From NCBI GenBank assembly GCA_040285825.1, contig JAUPSS010000001.1:1364001-1428000 (forward strand): a stretch of 64,000 bases of DNA. Reading direction: 5' to 3'. Origin of the DNA: Eukaryota sp. TZLM1-RC (lineage: Eukaryota > Metamonada: BaSk clade). Below, in pieces: positions 41,739-52,719 of this stretch (position 1 is its first letter; every line of letters begins with the position of its first letter). A program made the position numbers and the translations under genes. Below the pieces are notes generated by a model. It saw nothing but the letters and a program-made list of their open reading frames with translations, did not search any database and had not been told where the DNA came from.

Positions 41739-42680
41739 CTAAATTTGATCGAAAAGATCATCATTCTCTTCCTCTGGCTCATTGACTTGAGTGACTTCTT
41801 CTACATTGTAAAATTTCATCAGTGACTTTAATCCCACTAATGCAGAAGCACTGCTATCACTTAGAAATGCTCTTCGTTCATTGATGGTTCGTCCTGCTGA
41901 TGAGAATAATTGCTCTGAAGGAATGGATGTTGCTTGTACAGATAGCACACTCCTTGTTCGTTTGGCTAATATCGGATATCGTTTGGAGTCTTCATTTTTC
42001 CACCATTCTACGGCATCATAACTTTGGGGAACCAATGTTTCTACATTGTATAGCATAAATTCATCCTTTTCCGTTCTTTCTCTACTTTTACATTTTCTGG
42101 CTGGTTCAGTAAAAAGATCTTCTTCATCTGAATGTTCGACATTTGAAGTCACCAGCAGCTCTTCATTTTCTAACATTTTTTCCAAAGATTCGACATGGTG
42201 TTGGATAGTTGGTGTATTCGGCAGTTTTTCTTTTCGTGGATCTAGTAAACCACTGACTACCATATCTTCATCTGCTATGAACTGCCAGTATTTTTGCATC
42301 GTTGCCAACATGAGACTGGCTTTTGTTCGAATCCAATCCGAGGTCAAATCATTTTCAATATGTTCAATTATATGGTCCTTTAGTTTAGACATATAGAACA
42401 GGGCAATCCCTTTTGAACAATATTTGAAACCAGAAAGTTTTGTAGTGACCTTATAACTCGTATGATAATATGATGATACTGAGAAACGGATGACTTCCAT
42501 CAATGCATTTCTCTCAATTAAAGATAATTGAAGCATCCAGAACGTTGGATCCCTCGGTGTTTCTATTGTTACATCAATCACATTTAAATATTGTAGATAT
42601 TTTGAAAGCATCAAAAAGGTACCGTTCCATCTAGTTTTTACGTCTTGAGGGATACCAGCGTTGAATTTGATTCAATGTGC
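41739..42680 (-). pseudogene. hAT-family transposase, C-terminal part
   Basis: From about 42680 the frame shows the conserved KTRWNGTFLML segment. The end of the frame (42050-41760) carries the hAT dimerisation domain: EWWKNEDSKRYPILAKRTRS, then ATSIPSEQLFSSAGR, NERRAFLSD and LVGLKSLMKFYN, the Trp, Ser, Phe-Ser and Arg-Arg positions being those of ZBED/Ac-type transposases. It stops at TGA after an acidic tail. The BED finger and the catalytic Asp residues that should lie upstream are not found, so it is a 5'-lost relic or a domesticated fragment. The 291-codon frame has no internal stop. Confidence 0.85.
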
Positions 42681-42924
42681 TGTGCAAATGCAGTTCTGTA
42701 ATCCTGATTTACCACACGAGGTTGGTGTAACTTTGAAACAAAGATCTTACAACATCTTACAACAAGACTTCATGCAAGTGTTCTACACATACAATATGTT
42801 CTCATAGTATTATGGTTTATAATATACATCTTTATTTTAAGTTGAAATCGAAAAATATAGCAAATGCCGGTTTGAACCGCCTTGAACTGGTCTTTGGTTT
42901 GGAATCTGGTTCATCACCAAAGGT

Positions 42925-43895
42925 GCATGTCCAAGAAGCATGAGCTTCAAAATTGTTTACAAAGTTGTGATGAGGTTCCAGTTATATTAACACCTGAATA
43001 AACTCCATCTAATTCATGGCATTGTTTTTGAAAAACAGATTGTTCCTTTCCTCACATCAACGATCGTGGAAGCACTTGTCACAGATCAAACACAACGGAA
43101 TTTTAACTAAAAGAGCACGTTCTAAAGACAAAAGTATACTTTATTGTTGGAGCAGTTCTGATTAAGCGGAAAAAGAACAAAGTGGTGTTTGGTAGTACGA
43201 AGAAACAGTTCAACATTTACCATGAGCTGAAGTTGGAAAGAGGTGTCCGTTTAAGTAGGGGGATTAGTGGTTGCCTAATTCTTCATTTTAAGTAGAAAGT
43301 TTTTACACAACATTCTTTGAAACAAATAAACATACTTAAATATTGCAATGTATTCTGATCAAGAACAAGAAATACTTGGAAAAGCTGGTTCTGTCAAAGT
43401 CAAAATATTATAAACTAACCATTAATCAATTATAACAAAAAATGAAAAAAAAACACAAAATAATGACACTATCAACACACATACATTACAAAATTTTACA
43501 AAATTTTGCAACTTTTGCTGTTCACCCATTAAAAAACTCTTTGTAAAGTACACGTGGTATTTCTATCATAATATCTCAACTTCAATTAAAGAATTCAAAA
43601 ACAATTGGTTTTGCTAAATTTCTACCATTCAGTAAATCAAATCATTACGATTTGGTCTTTTTCATCAAAACAAGTCACAGTAAAGAAAGTTGGGACCTAA
43701 CCAAATCCTAAAATATTCTCTTTCATTCTATCTGAATTTGAATAGTATATTAAATAGTGAAAAACAGTGTACTGTTCGAACAGAACTCGTCAGTTCACAA
43801 ACTTGACAATGTTTTATTAACAATGTTGTTTAGAATGTTTAGTTGTCTAATTAAGCTTGTTCATTGGGTATAGTTAAATTATTTACAAGGGGCCA
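42925..43895. other. Spacer, no gene seen
   Basis: AT-rich with runs of A; no supported frame. Confidence 0.5.
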
Positions 43896-44818
43896 ATGAA
43901 TATCAGCCAAATTTTCAAAGGGTTTTTCTACACCAAATGTGGTATTAGTAAAAGGGTAGCTCAATTTGCTCAAGAAGTGTATAATGTTCATCCTTTTCGA
44001 AACAAGATGTTTTTAAAAGCTCCTCAAGGTTTAAATTTAAATGAAAATATTTGTGATTTACGATTGCGATTTGTCACTCGTTAGAATGGTCCCAAAGTAT
44101 TTAATACTAGAATTTAAAAGCTTGACGTTTACTGTGATGATCCTGACACAGTCGAGTATGATCCACAATTGTTTTGTTTGTTCCCAAATGTTGCTGTTAT
44201 TAAGCTTGCTGAAGGTCTAGTTCATAGAGAGATATTATCTCTAAATTTACCCCATTTATCAAAACTCAAATATCTAGAGCTTGATTATGGATTCCAAATA
44301 GAACAATTACCCACTTCACTAGTGCAGTTAGCACTTGGTCCCGATTACATTGAAGTTTCCGATTTAAGCTATCTCATATCATTAAAAGAATTGGTGGCAT
44401 TATATGATGGTATTTCCCATTATATATTTGCAATTCAATTAGCCTTACCCCAAACTATTTTCAGGTTGGAAATTCAGTTGAGTGATCCTGCTAATAATGA
44501 AATGCAGTTGTTTAATCTGAAGGAAGTGATAATCCACGGTAAGGTTGCTGCCAATATCACTGAACAAAACTTTCCTTCTTTGAAATCAATTCAATTGATT
44601 AAACTCGATGTAGACAGTCTGTTGGATTCTTCCCTATCGACAACAAAACTTATTAATCAAGGTTTAATTCAATCAGTTAAACTAATCAAGAACGACTTTT
44701 GGTTGAATTATCTTGTTTTCCATGGTGGATTCAGTATCCAGCTGAAATTTATTTGATTGATATTTTCAGTGATCATGTACGTGAGGATGGTTTAGATTGT
44801 CAATTATAAAATAATGGT
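43896..44818 (+). pseudogene. Leucine-rich protein with two in-frame stops
   Basis: Frames 43896-44084 and 44169-44756 are the same frame, divided by TAG (44082) and TAA (44118). Reading over them leaves a continuous, gene-like protein, with KLDVYCDDPDTVEYDPQLF just after the second. The second part is a leucine-rich repeat-like series: LPHLSKLKYLELDYGFQIE, LPTSLVQLALGPDYI, VSDLSYLISLKELV, FNLKEVIIHG and FPSLKSIQLI, spaced about 22-25 residues. The N-terminal part (IFKGFFYTKCGISKRVAQFA) is not recognised. A frameshift near 44715 probably follows, since the +1 frame reads YPAEIYLIDIFSDHVRE to a stop at 44808. No signal peptide is evident. Confidence 0.6.
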
Positions 44819-45285
44819 TTGTCCAATTTTCACGAATTCAGAATATTATGCAGTTATCAGTCTCAAATAATTTGAGAATCCAAATGGGTTGAATTTATGA
44901 CAATTCAAAAGTGATATAAACATATTAACAATCGATACTTAACCACAATTCAAACTCAAGACTGTTCAGAATCACCCAAAAATTTTGTGATCAAAATTTG
45001 TTTTTCTTATGTTCATCATCTCACTTTGAACATCTTTGACGTGTTTTCTTCCATGGGTTGTGTCTTGCTCCAGTAATTTGATCAAATTTGTTATGTTTAA
45101 TATTAATTGTTTGTTGATACAAAAAGTCTATTTGTTCCAATTATTGCTTTGTTATAAGGTTTTCTCAGTTAATTGTGTAAATTTTGTCATAATCTTTGTT
45201 CCAAGTTTCTTTATTGCTCAGCCAATATCAACATAATTTTTGAATTACATTCAAAAAATACATTTTCAAGACTTTTAATGTTGAT
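44819..45285. other. Spacer, no gene seen
   Basis: T-rich chance frames only. Confidence 0.45.
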
Positions 45286-45289
45286 ACAG

Positions 45290-46325
45290 TGATTGCTTTG
45301 ATGAGTTGATGTTGATCAATCAAATCAGCTGTACCTAATTGACCCTTATCGTTCCTTCCCCAGCCCAAACAGTGTTTGTGTAGGCAAAAAAAAGTTTTCG
45401 CCAACTGTTATGCCTTCAATGTTGGTTAAACCTTTAGCACGGATTGGTTCATCACTATCTTCATAAACATCACTAATGAAGTTCACGTCACCCCATAAAA
45501 AATATTCCCATCAATATTAATAGCAAACAAAACACCATTGTACCCATTGATAGAAACAATTCTACTTAAATCAGGAATTTAGGTGGGTTTGGAATTAAAA
45601 CGATTTTCATCATCCCCATTGTTGAACTTCCATACATCACCTTTAGTATCAATTACAAATAGGTAGCCATTGTCCCAACAATCATTTCCTACTAATGAAA
45701 CAAAACCCCTAACTGGTGTTGTAGGAGTGAAATACTGAGTTACTGGGATCTTAAAGAAATTAATTTCATCATAATAGAAAATATAACCAACAAAATCAAT
45801 TGCGATAAATGAATCACCATCACCATAAAAATAATCAATATTATTTAATTCTTTTATTAATTTAAATGTTATATACAATTCCCATTTAACAATTTCGTAT
45901 TCCTGCACCAGAGCATAGGAAAAACAAGCTCCATTATAAATTTCCTTAATTTTATCAGGAATCATTATTAAAATAACTGGGAGAATACTACTGCTTGACC
46001 TATTAATGTGATTAAACCCATTTTAACCCCAACCATATAACTTACCTTCAGAATAAATGGCAAGGGAATGATTGAAACCAGCGGAAATAGAAATAATGTT
46101 AGTTAATGGTAATTTGATTGGTGAAAAGATTGTTACAAATCCGTGATAAAGAACTTCGCCACAATAGTGATCCCCCCAACCATAAACCTCACAAGAGTAA
46201 GTCAGTAGAAGTGTATGTGTAAAACCACTAGAAATAGACTTTACACCAACCAATGGATCCGATTGATCGGAGTTTAGATCGGTCGACGTGTCAAAAAAAT
46301 GACTCTTTGAAACCAATTGTAGCAT
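45290..46325 (-). pseudogene. RCC1-repeat protein with stops and frameshifts
   Basis: From 46325 the frame shows RCC1 blades: VKSISSGFTHTLLLTYSCEV-YGWG, then IISISAGFNHSLAIYSEGKLYGWG, followed at once by TAA (46023). The same frame goes on for 128 codons (VSLVGNDCWDNGYLFVIDTK) to another TAA (45579), and again beyond it (IPDLSRIVSINGYNGVLFAI). After two frameshifts near 45510 and 45375 it reads LWGDVNFISD and GWGRNDKGQLGTADLI, a textbook blade. RCC1 blades form seven-bladed propellers; here about five or six are visible. It may be a relic of a soluble RCC1/BTB-type protein. It is not a copy of the giant protein at 55.8-64 kb, from which its blades differ. Confidence 0.7.
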
Positions 46326-47943
46326 TGAAGAAGAAGCAGTGGAGAGAGAATACCTGCTTTTGATTCAAAAGTGGTTTAATGCAATTTGAGAAAAAATGTA
46401 AAACGTGGAAGTGACATTTTCAAACACACGTAACATGTTTTGACGTTCTATTTCCACCTGTTTCAAGTGTTGGAATATTCACTATAGTTGATCTACTGGG
46501 TGAGATTGTTGTGTTTATTTTCTGTTGAAGCCTGAAAAAACACTACCACATACATCTTTAAATAAAGTTTCATTATCTCTAAAGTACAGGTACACCTCTC
46601 ACCATCCCTTTGTCCTTCAAATTAACACTGGGTATACTTCTCTCTTCACCAATTCCAAACAAACGTCTCTCCATATTGAAACCCTTTTCTGATTTTCTCA
46701 ATCTAAATCTAACTGTGAATGCCTTTGTGTCTCTTGATGACCTTTGAGGAAATAGAAGCTCCGAAATCTCCGCTCGATCAGGTGTTTTGATACAACCCCT
46801 TCAACACAGTTTTGTACAAAACTTAAATAATTCCCACCATTTCTCTGTATATTTTCTGTTGTTGCTGTTCGTTTATGTTTTCCTGTTCACGTTTTAAAAA
46901 TTGTTTATAATTATGATTTAACGACAATTTTCCAAAGACATCAATTTTCTTCCATTTACATTTTTGAATTTTTTTTGAAATTATCAGACTTACCATCAAT
47001 CTATATCGTTAATTCAGCAGTTTTATTCATTCTTCTCAACTATTGTTATCATCAATAGTTTGCTCTTTTTATTTTGACTCTTCATTAATGTACCACTGAA
47101 CGTACCACAAAATCATTCATATTTTATGAATGTAAAACTTTGCAAATTTACCATAAATTATCAAGACGCACCTCCTACTTTTTACAACTGACACATGAAC
47201 TTTACAGATTTGAGGTCACAATGCACCTGTGTTATTCGAGTCAAATTCATAATCATTTCTAAGTACTTCAATGAGGAACACTTCTACTTCGGAGGATGGA
47301 TATTACGATACTAATAATACTATAATAATATTATATACTATTAGTATACTATTAGTATATTAGATGGATTGATATTTTCTTTTATCAAAATAAGTTTTTC
47401 AAATATTTCCTATCATAATATTGACAGGCCCAAAGATGAGATGATCCTCGCTTGGATGAAGAGAATTTTGTATTTGAACGTTGTTCGGGGAGTCATCAAC
47501 TAACTATCCAAGATGGGTACTACAGCTGCACATTGTGCTCCCTACACTGTTGATCTGAACAGACATGGAGACCTTGATGTGGGTGTAAAATTATTGATTC
47601 ATCTCAGTGTATGATGCTTGTTGGTACCCATTCGTTCTAATTCGTTCTATTTATTTTAAGTGAAGGGAATATTGCATAAATACACGATCAATTATCGTGC
47701 GGAAAATTTCAAAAGCTATCTATTACACAGATACTGAGGGCTGTCATTACCACTCATTCATTTGGCTGAAGTGAAAGCTCTATTAATCATCAATACATCA
47801 ATTCATTTCTTTTCACAAATTAAATCCATCCAATGCCTCGAGTAGGTCTTTGATGTTTCAACTTCATTAAGAGACGAAAACCACTTGTTGTTATTGATCT
47901 CATACGTTTGATGGAACAGGCACAGAAATCTATCAAAAATCCA
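46326..47943. other. 1.6-kb AT-rich spacer
   Basis: Contains a small AT repeat at 47325-47365 (two copies of TATACTATTAG-like units). No gene seen. Confidence 0.5.
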
Positions 47944-48015
47944 TTCTCTCACTGAGAATCGAACTCAGATTGCCAGATTCAAAGTCTGGCGTGCTAGCCA
48001 TTACACTATGAGAGA
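47944..48015 (-). tRNA. tRNA-Gln (anticodon TTG)
   Basis: The minus strand folds as a full cloverleaf: acceptor TCTCTCA/TGAGAGA (7 bp), D arm GTGT..GCAC with loop AATGGCTA, anticodon arm CCAGA-CTTTGAA-TCTGG, four-base variable loop, T arm CTGAG-TTCGATT-CTCAG, discriminator A. The anticodon TTG is at 47980-47982 and reads CAA (and CAG by wobble). No intron and no encoded CCA. It stands alone, away from coding genes. Confidence 0.96.
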
Positions 48016-48488
48016 CACAATAATCGATGCACACACAATCTGTTCGTGTTCAATCTAGTTTTGCTCAAACATAATTGACGTGGGTTGTTGAGTATTTTAT
48101 TTAATGATGGAAGTTGTTTTTTAGAATGTTACACTAGCATAATGTTTGATGTTCATGACCACAATAGTGTTTGTCGGCCGGTCAGTTGCAGGCGGATTTA
48201 ATTCTCGTTTAACGAAAGGAACAAGAGGAAAAGTGAATTTGACATGAACATATTGTTCTCAAAGTTTGATGAAAATAATGTGTGTCTCAACAGCAATTCT
48301 ACTATTTTGCGGTTATTTATTGTGGATCATCCATAATTCCTCAGAATATTAGGGAAACTGAGAGCAATTCTGAAAGAAAGATGAACATCAATAACAACCA
48401 AACCAAGTTTCCACTTCTTAACTGAATAAAAGACCCAGTGTGAGGGAGCTGCCAAACTTGAACAATCTAGAGTTTTATTTTCAATCAA
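48016..48488. other. Spacer downstream of tRNA-Gln
   Basis: No supported feature. Confidence 0.5.
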
Positions 48489-48866
48489 TTGTGTGAAAAT
48501 GGTTATAAAGTTAAGAATTTCAATTATTTAATTACTTTGACCAAAAAAATTGAAGGTCAAGGGTTTTTAAATTATAAGAGCAAACAAAGTTCAGTCTTTA
48601 CGAACACCAAAATATGTATCATAGCCAACTCCAATTTATTTTCCAAGAAGCTTTCGAATAATTTTGATGCTGCTCTAGTTGTTCAATTATGGACAACTTA
48701 TGGATTGAATTCAAAAGACAACGCAGTTCTATTGTCTGTTGTCTTCATTACTGTTGTATTATGTTTGCAACACTTCACTGTTGGAACCTTGTTGGACTTT
48801 TTTTCACTCAAGTTTGTTGGTTATCTTTTTGAAATCAAACCCATTTATTCTCAAAAAGTGATGTAA
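48489..48866 (+). CDS. Hypothetical short ORF, 125 aa
   Basis: I do not recognise this frame. It is polar and Lys/Asn-rich at first (TKKIEGQGFLNYKSKQSS) and has one strongly hydrophobic stretch (AVLLSVVFITVVLCLQHFTV, about residues 77-96) that could be a membrane span. No family motif is seen, and the neighbouring DNA is decayed. The frame could be a small membrane protein or chance; the latter is not much less likely at this base composition. Confidence 0.25.
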   Translation: MCENGYKVKNFNYLITLTKKIEGQGFLNYKSKQSSVFTNTKICIIANSNLFSKKLSNNFDAALVVQLWTTYGLNSKDNAVLLSVVFITVVLCLQHFTVGTLLDFFSLKFVGYLFEIKPIYSQKVM

Positions 48867-49089
48867 TTACCTAAATGCAAGCCATGGTTCCAAACACATA
48901 TACGAAAAACCTTTCTACCTAGTTTTAATCTACAAAGCTCCATGCTGCTCCCACCATACCAGTAATCTGATCATGAGAAGGAAAGTGGTCATGTGAATGC
49001 AAAAATCCTAAGTTACCGAGTACAAAGATACAGCAATTGATCTACTCAATCAACTTTCACCGAGATGGAAAGAAGTTGTCATCAAGAAA

Positions 49090-49380
49090 ATGGCTTTTTT
49101 TCTTTTAGATTGGTATTTGCCAAAAAAATTTATTAAAATACCCTACGGACATGGATTAGGCAATCTAGCAGATGAAATGATAAATGAAAAGAAAATCAAA
49201 CTTCATGAACATGAAACTGAACAGCAAAGAAATAGTCGGATGATGAAACAAGACCAGAAGTACAAATGGTTGAGAATGACTCAGATGTCCTGGTCTTTGA
49301 AAAGTAGAATAAATGAAATGCAAAATCGATGTGCGACAAAGTATACTGAGGTACATTACGACAGGAACCAAATGATATAG
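49090..49380 (+). CDS. Hypothetical short ORF, 96 aa
   Basis: A Lys- and Glu-rich helical frame (EKKIKLHEHETEQQRNSRMM then KWLRMTQMSWSLK) ending at TAG. Upstream in the same region, just before the ATG, the sequence reads DLLNQLSPRWKEVVIKK in frame, so it may once have been longer. It could be part of a degraded transposon or a diverged host gene; I cannot tell. Confidence 0.25.
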   Translation: MAFFLLDWYLPKKFIKIPYGHGLGNLADEMINEKKIKLHEHETEQQRNSRMMKQDQKYKWLRMTQMSWSLKSRINEMQNRCATKYTEVHYDRNQMI

Positions 49381-50052
49381 TCTAACGAAATGACAATCGA
49401 AGATGTAAACACCGAATTATCTGCGTTTGCTGCCATTTCAGCAAATTTTATATATTTTTCCACTTTTGTGGCTGCCAAACTTCGGCAAGTGTTTTTGACA
49501 AGTGACTTTTATAGTCTTGACTTGTGGAGCATTCGTTAAATGCAAGCTATTTTCACAAGCAAATGACTGTAAGTTGGTTGTTAAAAAGCCTTGTTCAGAA
49601 TTTTGGCAACCCAAAAGACACTTTAATACTAATGAATGATTATGGTAAAAAAGGTTCCAAGAATTTGAAACATGAGAGACCTACTAGAGGCATTGAATGA
49701 ATTCAATTTCTGAAATGAAATGGATTTAATCTATTAATGATTATTGAAGCTTTCACTTCAGCAAAATATCCTGTTTGTTTTGAAAAGGTTGCTACGTTTT
49801 TGAGAGTAACAAATCCCAGATTCTATAGAAGAGAAACACTCCTGTTACTACTTGTCATGGTTTATTAGCTTGTAATAGTGAGAGTTGCAAACTAAGTAGA
49901 ACAGCTCAACGCAGCTGTTCAATAGAAATAAGTTGGCTTGTCTGAATATGTTTGCAATTGCTGAAGCTAGAATGAGTGGAAATGAAAGGCCTAAGTATCT
50001 GTGTAGTAGATAGTTTTTGTAATTATTCCACACGAAAATTGATCGTGTACAT
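49381..50052. other. Spacer upstream of the FERM gene
   Basis: Fragmentary frames with stops; nothing supported. Confidence 0.45.
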
Positions 50053-51936
50053 ATGGGAAGGAATTTCCCATTACCCAGTTCAATGCAATCGCTAACAGTT
50101 TTCACTGATCTGACCAAGCTTCCTGTGAGTCTCTCTGTGCCCTCCGATATTTCTTACGATGATCTATTCCGGTTTGTCTCAACCGCTCTTTCGAACCAAT
50201 CATCCCCTATCCACATTCCTGATAAATATGGCATTTACTTCATCAATGCTTCTAATCAAATCGTGTGGCTTACCTCTGATAACATGAAACTTCTCAAAAC
50301 CACTGCCATCATCAAACTTGCCTCATTCTTTTGTGATCTCACCGTTTACATTTCTTCCTCACAATCATCTCTCTCCTTAAACACAGACATAAGACGTCCT
50401 GTTTCGTCCATTCTTTCATCTATCTCTACTTCCCTTGGACTTGACGATCACTATATCTCCTCTCAATTCTGTCTATGTTGCTCCAATCCTAACCACAACC
50501 CTATCACTAACCCTAAACCATCTTGTATTCTCAATCCTGCACTTCCGCTTGGTCTTCAGCATGTGACGTCACGTGATTCCCTCCACCTAGTTCGTCTTGC
50601 TTACACATCCCCTAAAGAACAATTAGTCTCTGAAACTGTACTTTCTATCTTTTACCTCGATCTTACACAAGCTATTATTAATCAAAAATTCCCAATAACT
50701 GAAGGTCAAGCTGTGGAGCTAGCATCATTATCTATCAGAATTAGTAAAGGTGCTGCGTTGAAATCATTAAAAAATATCGATTTAAATGAGTTTGTACCAA
50801 TTAATTTTGTTAATTCGTCTGCATTACAGAATAGGATTTTCAGTAATTATAAAACGAAGACTTCAATGTCTACCTTTGATGCGAAATTGGCTTTTGTGCA
50901 GTTAGTTGAGGTTTTGCCTTCATTTGGAATTTCAAAATTCCATGTTACCCAGAATAGAATTAGTTTTTATCTGTCTATTTGTAAGGAGGGAATACTACTG
51001 ACACGTCATGCTGACATTACGAAACGTGATTTTCAACAAAAGTCAGCTGAGAGTCAACAAAAGTCAAAGACGGAAAAGCCAAGAACATTAAGTGTTGGTC
51101 AACGAAGGTCAGTTATAGAAGATACTTATTTCTGTATCAAAGACATCAGTGGGCTAGCATTTGACGAATCTAATATTGTTATTGACTTTTCTCAAACTCA
51201 AGTAGTTTTAAATTCAATTCAATCAAAATTGATAGGAGAGACTATTGTTAAATACACTCAACTTTTGGACACGTGTCATGGACTGTCGTTAATGAAGGAT
51301 GTTGAGGGCTATGTTGGGCTTTCAGTATTGAGGAATAAGGTAAGTTCTTTATTGGGAGAGGTAAATGAGTTGAGAGAATGTTTGGGAAAACGAGATGATG
51401 AACTGGCAGAGTGTCAGAGTCTTGTGAAGTCAAGAGTTGAAGAGATCAAAGAAAGAGATGATGAACTGGCAGAGTGTCAGAGTCTTGTGAAGTCAAGAGT
51501 TGAAGAGATCAAAGAAAGAGATGATGAACTGGCAGAGTGTCAGAGTCTTGTGAAGTCAAGAGTTGAAGAGATCAAAAAAAGAGATGATGAGCTGGCAGAG
51601 TGTCAGAGTCTTGTGAAGTCAAGAGTTGAAGAGATCAAAAAAAGAGATGATGAGCTGGCAGAGTGTCAGAGTCTTGTGAAGTCAAGAGATGAAGAGATCA
51701 TTGAGCTTAAGCGTCAAATTTTGGAAATGTCAGAGACAATTGAAGCTCAACAAACCCAAATAGAATCAGTCAGTTCAAATGTACCTCAAAATTTGGTTCC
51801 AAAAGGATTTGTCAGATCTTTTGCCAAACCTTATTTTGAATTACAAAGCAGCCATGATAATTCATTAAAACAGGTAGTTAGTGTAAATAAAAAGCTGGAT
51901 GAAGATTGCAGAATCATTGGTGTGGATCATGAGTAA
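50053..51936 (+). CDS. Talin-like FERM domain protein with tandem-repeat coiled coil (627 aa)
   Basis: The N-terminal 420 residues have the order of a FERM domain: an F0/F1-like ubiquitin-fold pair (about 10-160, including GIYFINASNQIVWL, which matches the GLFL...GIWL segment of talin), F2 (about 180-295: HLVRLAYTSPKEQLVS, LNEFVPINF, FDAKLAFVQLVEVLPSFGIS) and a PTB-like F3 (about 296-410: FYLSICKEGILLTR, NIVIDFSQTQVVLNS). These lobes bind membrane lipids and receptor tails in known FERM proteins. Then comes a coiled coil (about 420-575) with five nearly perfect 21-residue repeats (447-551). A short polar tail ends at TAA. There is no talin rod, no kinase and no transmembrane span. The first ATG is used; ATG at codon 11 is possible. 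Confidence 0.85.
   Translation: MGRNFPLPSSMQSLTVFTDLTKLPVSLSVPSDISYDDLFRFVSTALSNQSSPIHIPDKYGIYFINASNQIVWLTSDNMKLLKTTAIIKLASFFCDLTVYISSSQSSLSLNTDIRRPVSSILSSISTSLGLDDHYISSQFCLCCSNPNHNPITNPKPSCILNPALPLGLQHVTSRDSLHLVRLAYTSPKEQLVSETVLSIFYLDLTQAIINQKFPITEGQAVELASLSIRISKGAALKSLKNIDLNEFVPINFVNSSALQNRIFSNYKTKTSMSTFDAKLAFVQLVEVLPSFGISKFHVTQNRISFYLSICKEGILLTRHADITKRDFQQKSAESQQKSKTEKPRTLSVGQRRSVIEDTYFCIKDISGLAFDESNIVIDFSQTQVVLNSIQSKLIGETIVKYTQLLDTCHGLSLMKDVEGYVGLSVLRNKVSSLLGEVNELRECLGKRDDELAECQSLVKSRVEEIKERDDELAECQSLVKSRVEEIKERDDELAECQSLVKSRVEEIKKRDDELAECQSLVKSRVEEIKKRDDELAECQSLVKSRDEEIIELKRQILEMSETIEAQQTQIESVSSNVPQNLVPKGFVRSFAKPYFELQSSHDNSLKQVVSVNKKLDEDCRIIGVDHE
51391..51705 (+). repeat. Five 63-bp tandem repeats inside the FERM gene
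   Basis: Each unit encodes 21 residues starting RDDELAECQSLVKSR, i.e. three heptads, so gain or loss of a unit keeps frame and coil register. Units 1-2 and 3-4 differ from each other by one or two bases and the last unit has diverged at its end. Confidence 0.95.
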
Positions 51937-52719
51937 GTTAAGATTAACGTTTGGTTTTGTCAGTTTTCTTTCTTTCTTTTGTATAGTGTATTTTAAAGAA
52001 ATTGTGTAAAATCTTTGTTTTTTTGCATATTGACTCACTTTGTCCATACCATACCTTTTAATTCCATGTTTCCAATAAGTACTACTGGATTCCTTTGAGT
52101 TTTTGGAATTCAATATATTTATTATTATATTGATTTATTTATTTCTATTCAATATTTGGAATTCAAAGGTATGGTCTATACCAACAAAACCAAGGGTGAT
52201 CTTTGAATTTTGTTTCAATTTTTGTAAAACCACAAACAATGAAGAGATTGACGATTACCTCGGGGAAATTCTATTTCAAAATAGTGAGAGTTGCACTTTA
52301 TAAGTGGCTAATGCTCTATAAGGTCAGATATAACAAATAATTACATTTCTTGATGTAATAAATGAAGAACATTAGATTAAATTTTGCCAAATGTAATTCA
52401 CCCAAAATCAATTATTTCAAAGATTTACTTCAAAAAATACATCAAGATATACACCTTCACATGAGATCTCCAAAGCTATTAACAAAAAGAAAAGCTACAG
52501 GTACAACTGGAATTTCTTCCTTATTTTCTTCAAGTAGTTAATTGTAGTGATTTCCATTTCTACAAAAAGAAAAACAATTTTTGATAAAATAAAATCTGAT
52601 TTTTTTGTGCACCAGCAATACCCTTCTCTCAAAATAGTTGCATATTTGAATTATATTTCTCTCACTAGATAATGTGATGGACTGTAATTGGTTGCTCTTC
52701 TTATTTCCGATTCATATCA
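51937..52719. other. AT-rich spacer, no gene seen
   Basis: No supported frame. Confidence 0.5.

Noticed and set aside
43896-46325. UAA/UAG read as glutamine (alternative genetic code)
   Set aside because: The giant gene has over 2700 codons, gag-pol 1401, and the FERM and coiled-coil genes about 600 each without any internal TAA/TAG, and RPL4 and NACA end at TAA and TAG at the family's usual end. A genome with reassigned UAR would show them inside these genes.
47325-47365. CRISPR-like or regulatory repeat
   Set aside because: Only two short AT-only units; ordinary microsatellite-type variation. No CRISPR, plasmid or bacterial features occur anywhere in the window.
49848-50117. 89-codon minus-strand frame at the start of the FERM gene
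   Set aside because: It overlaps the beginning of a much better supported plus-strand gene and has no recognisable features.
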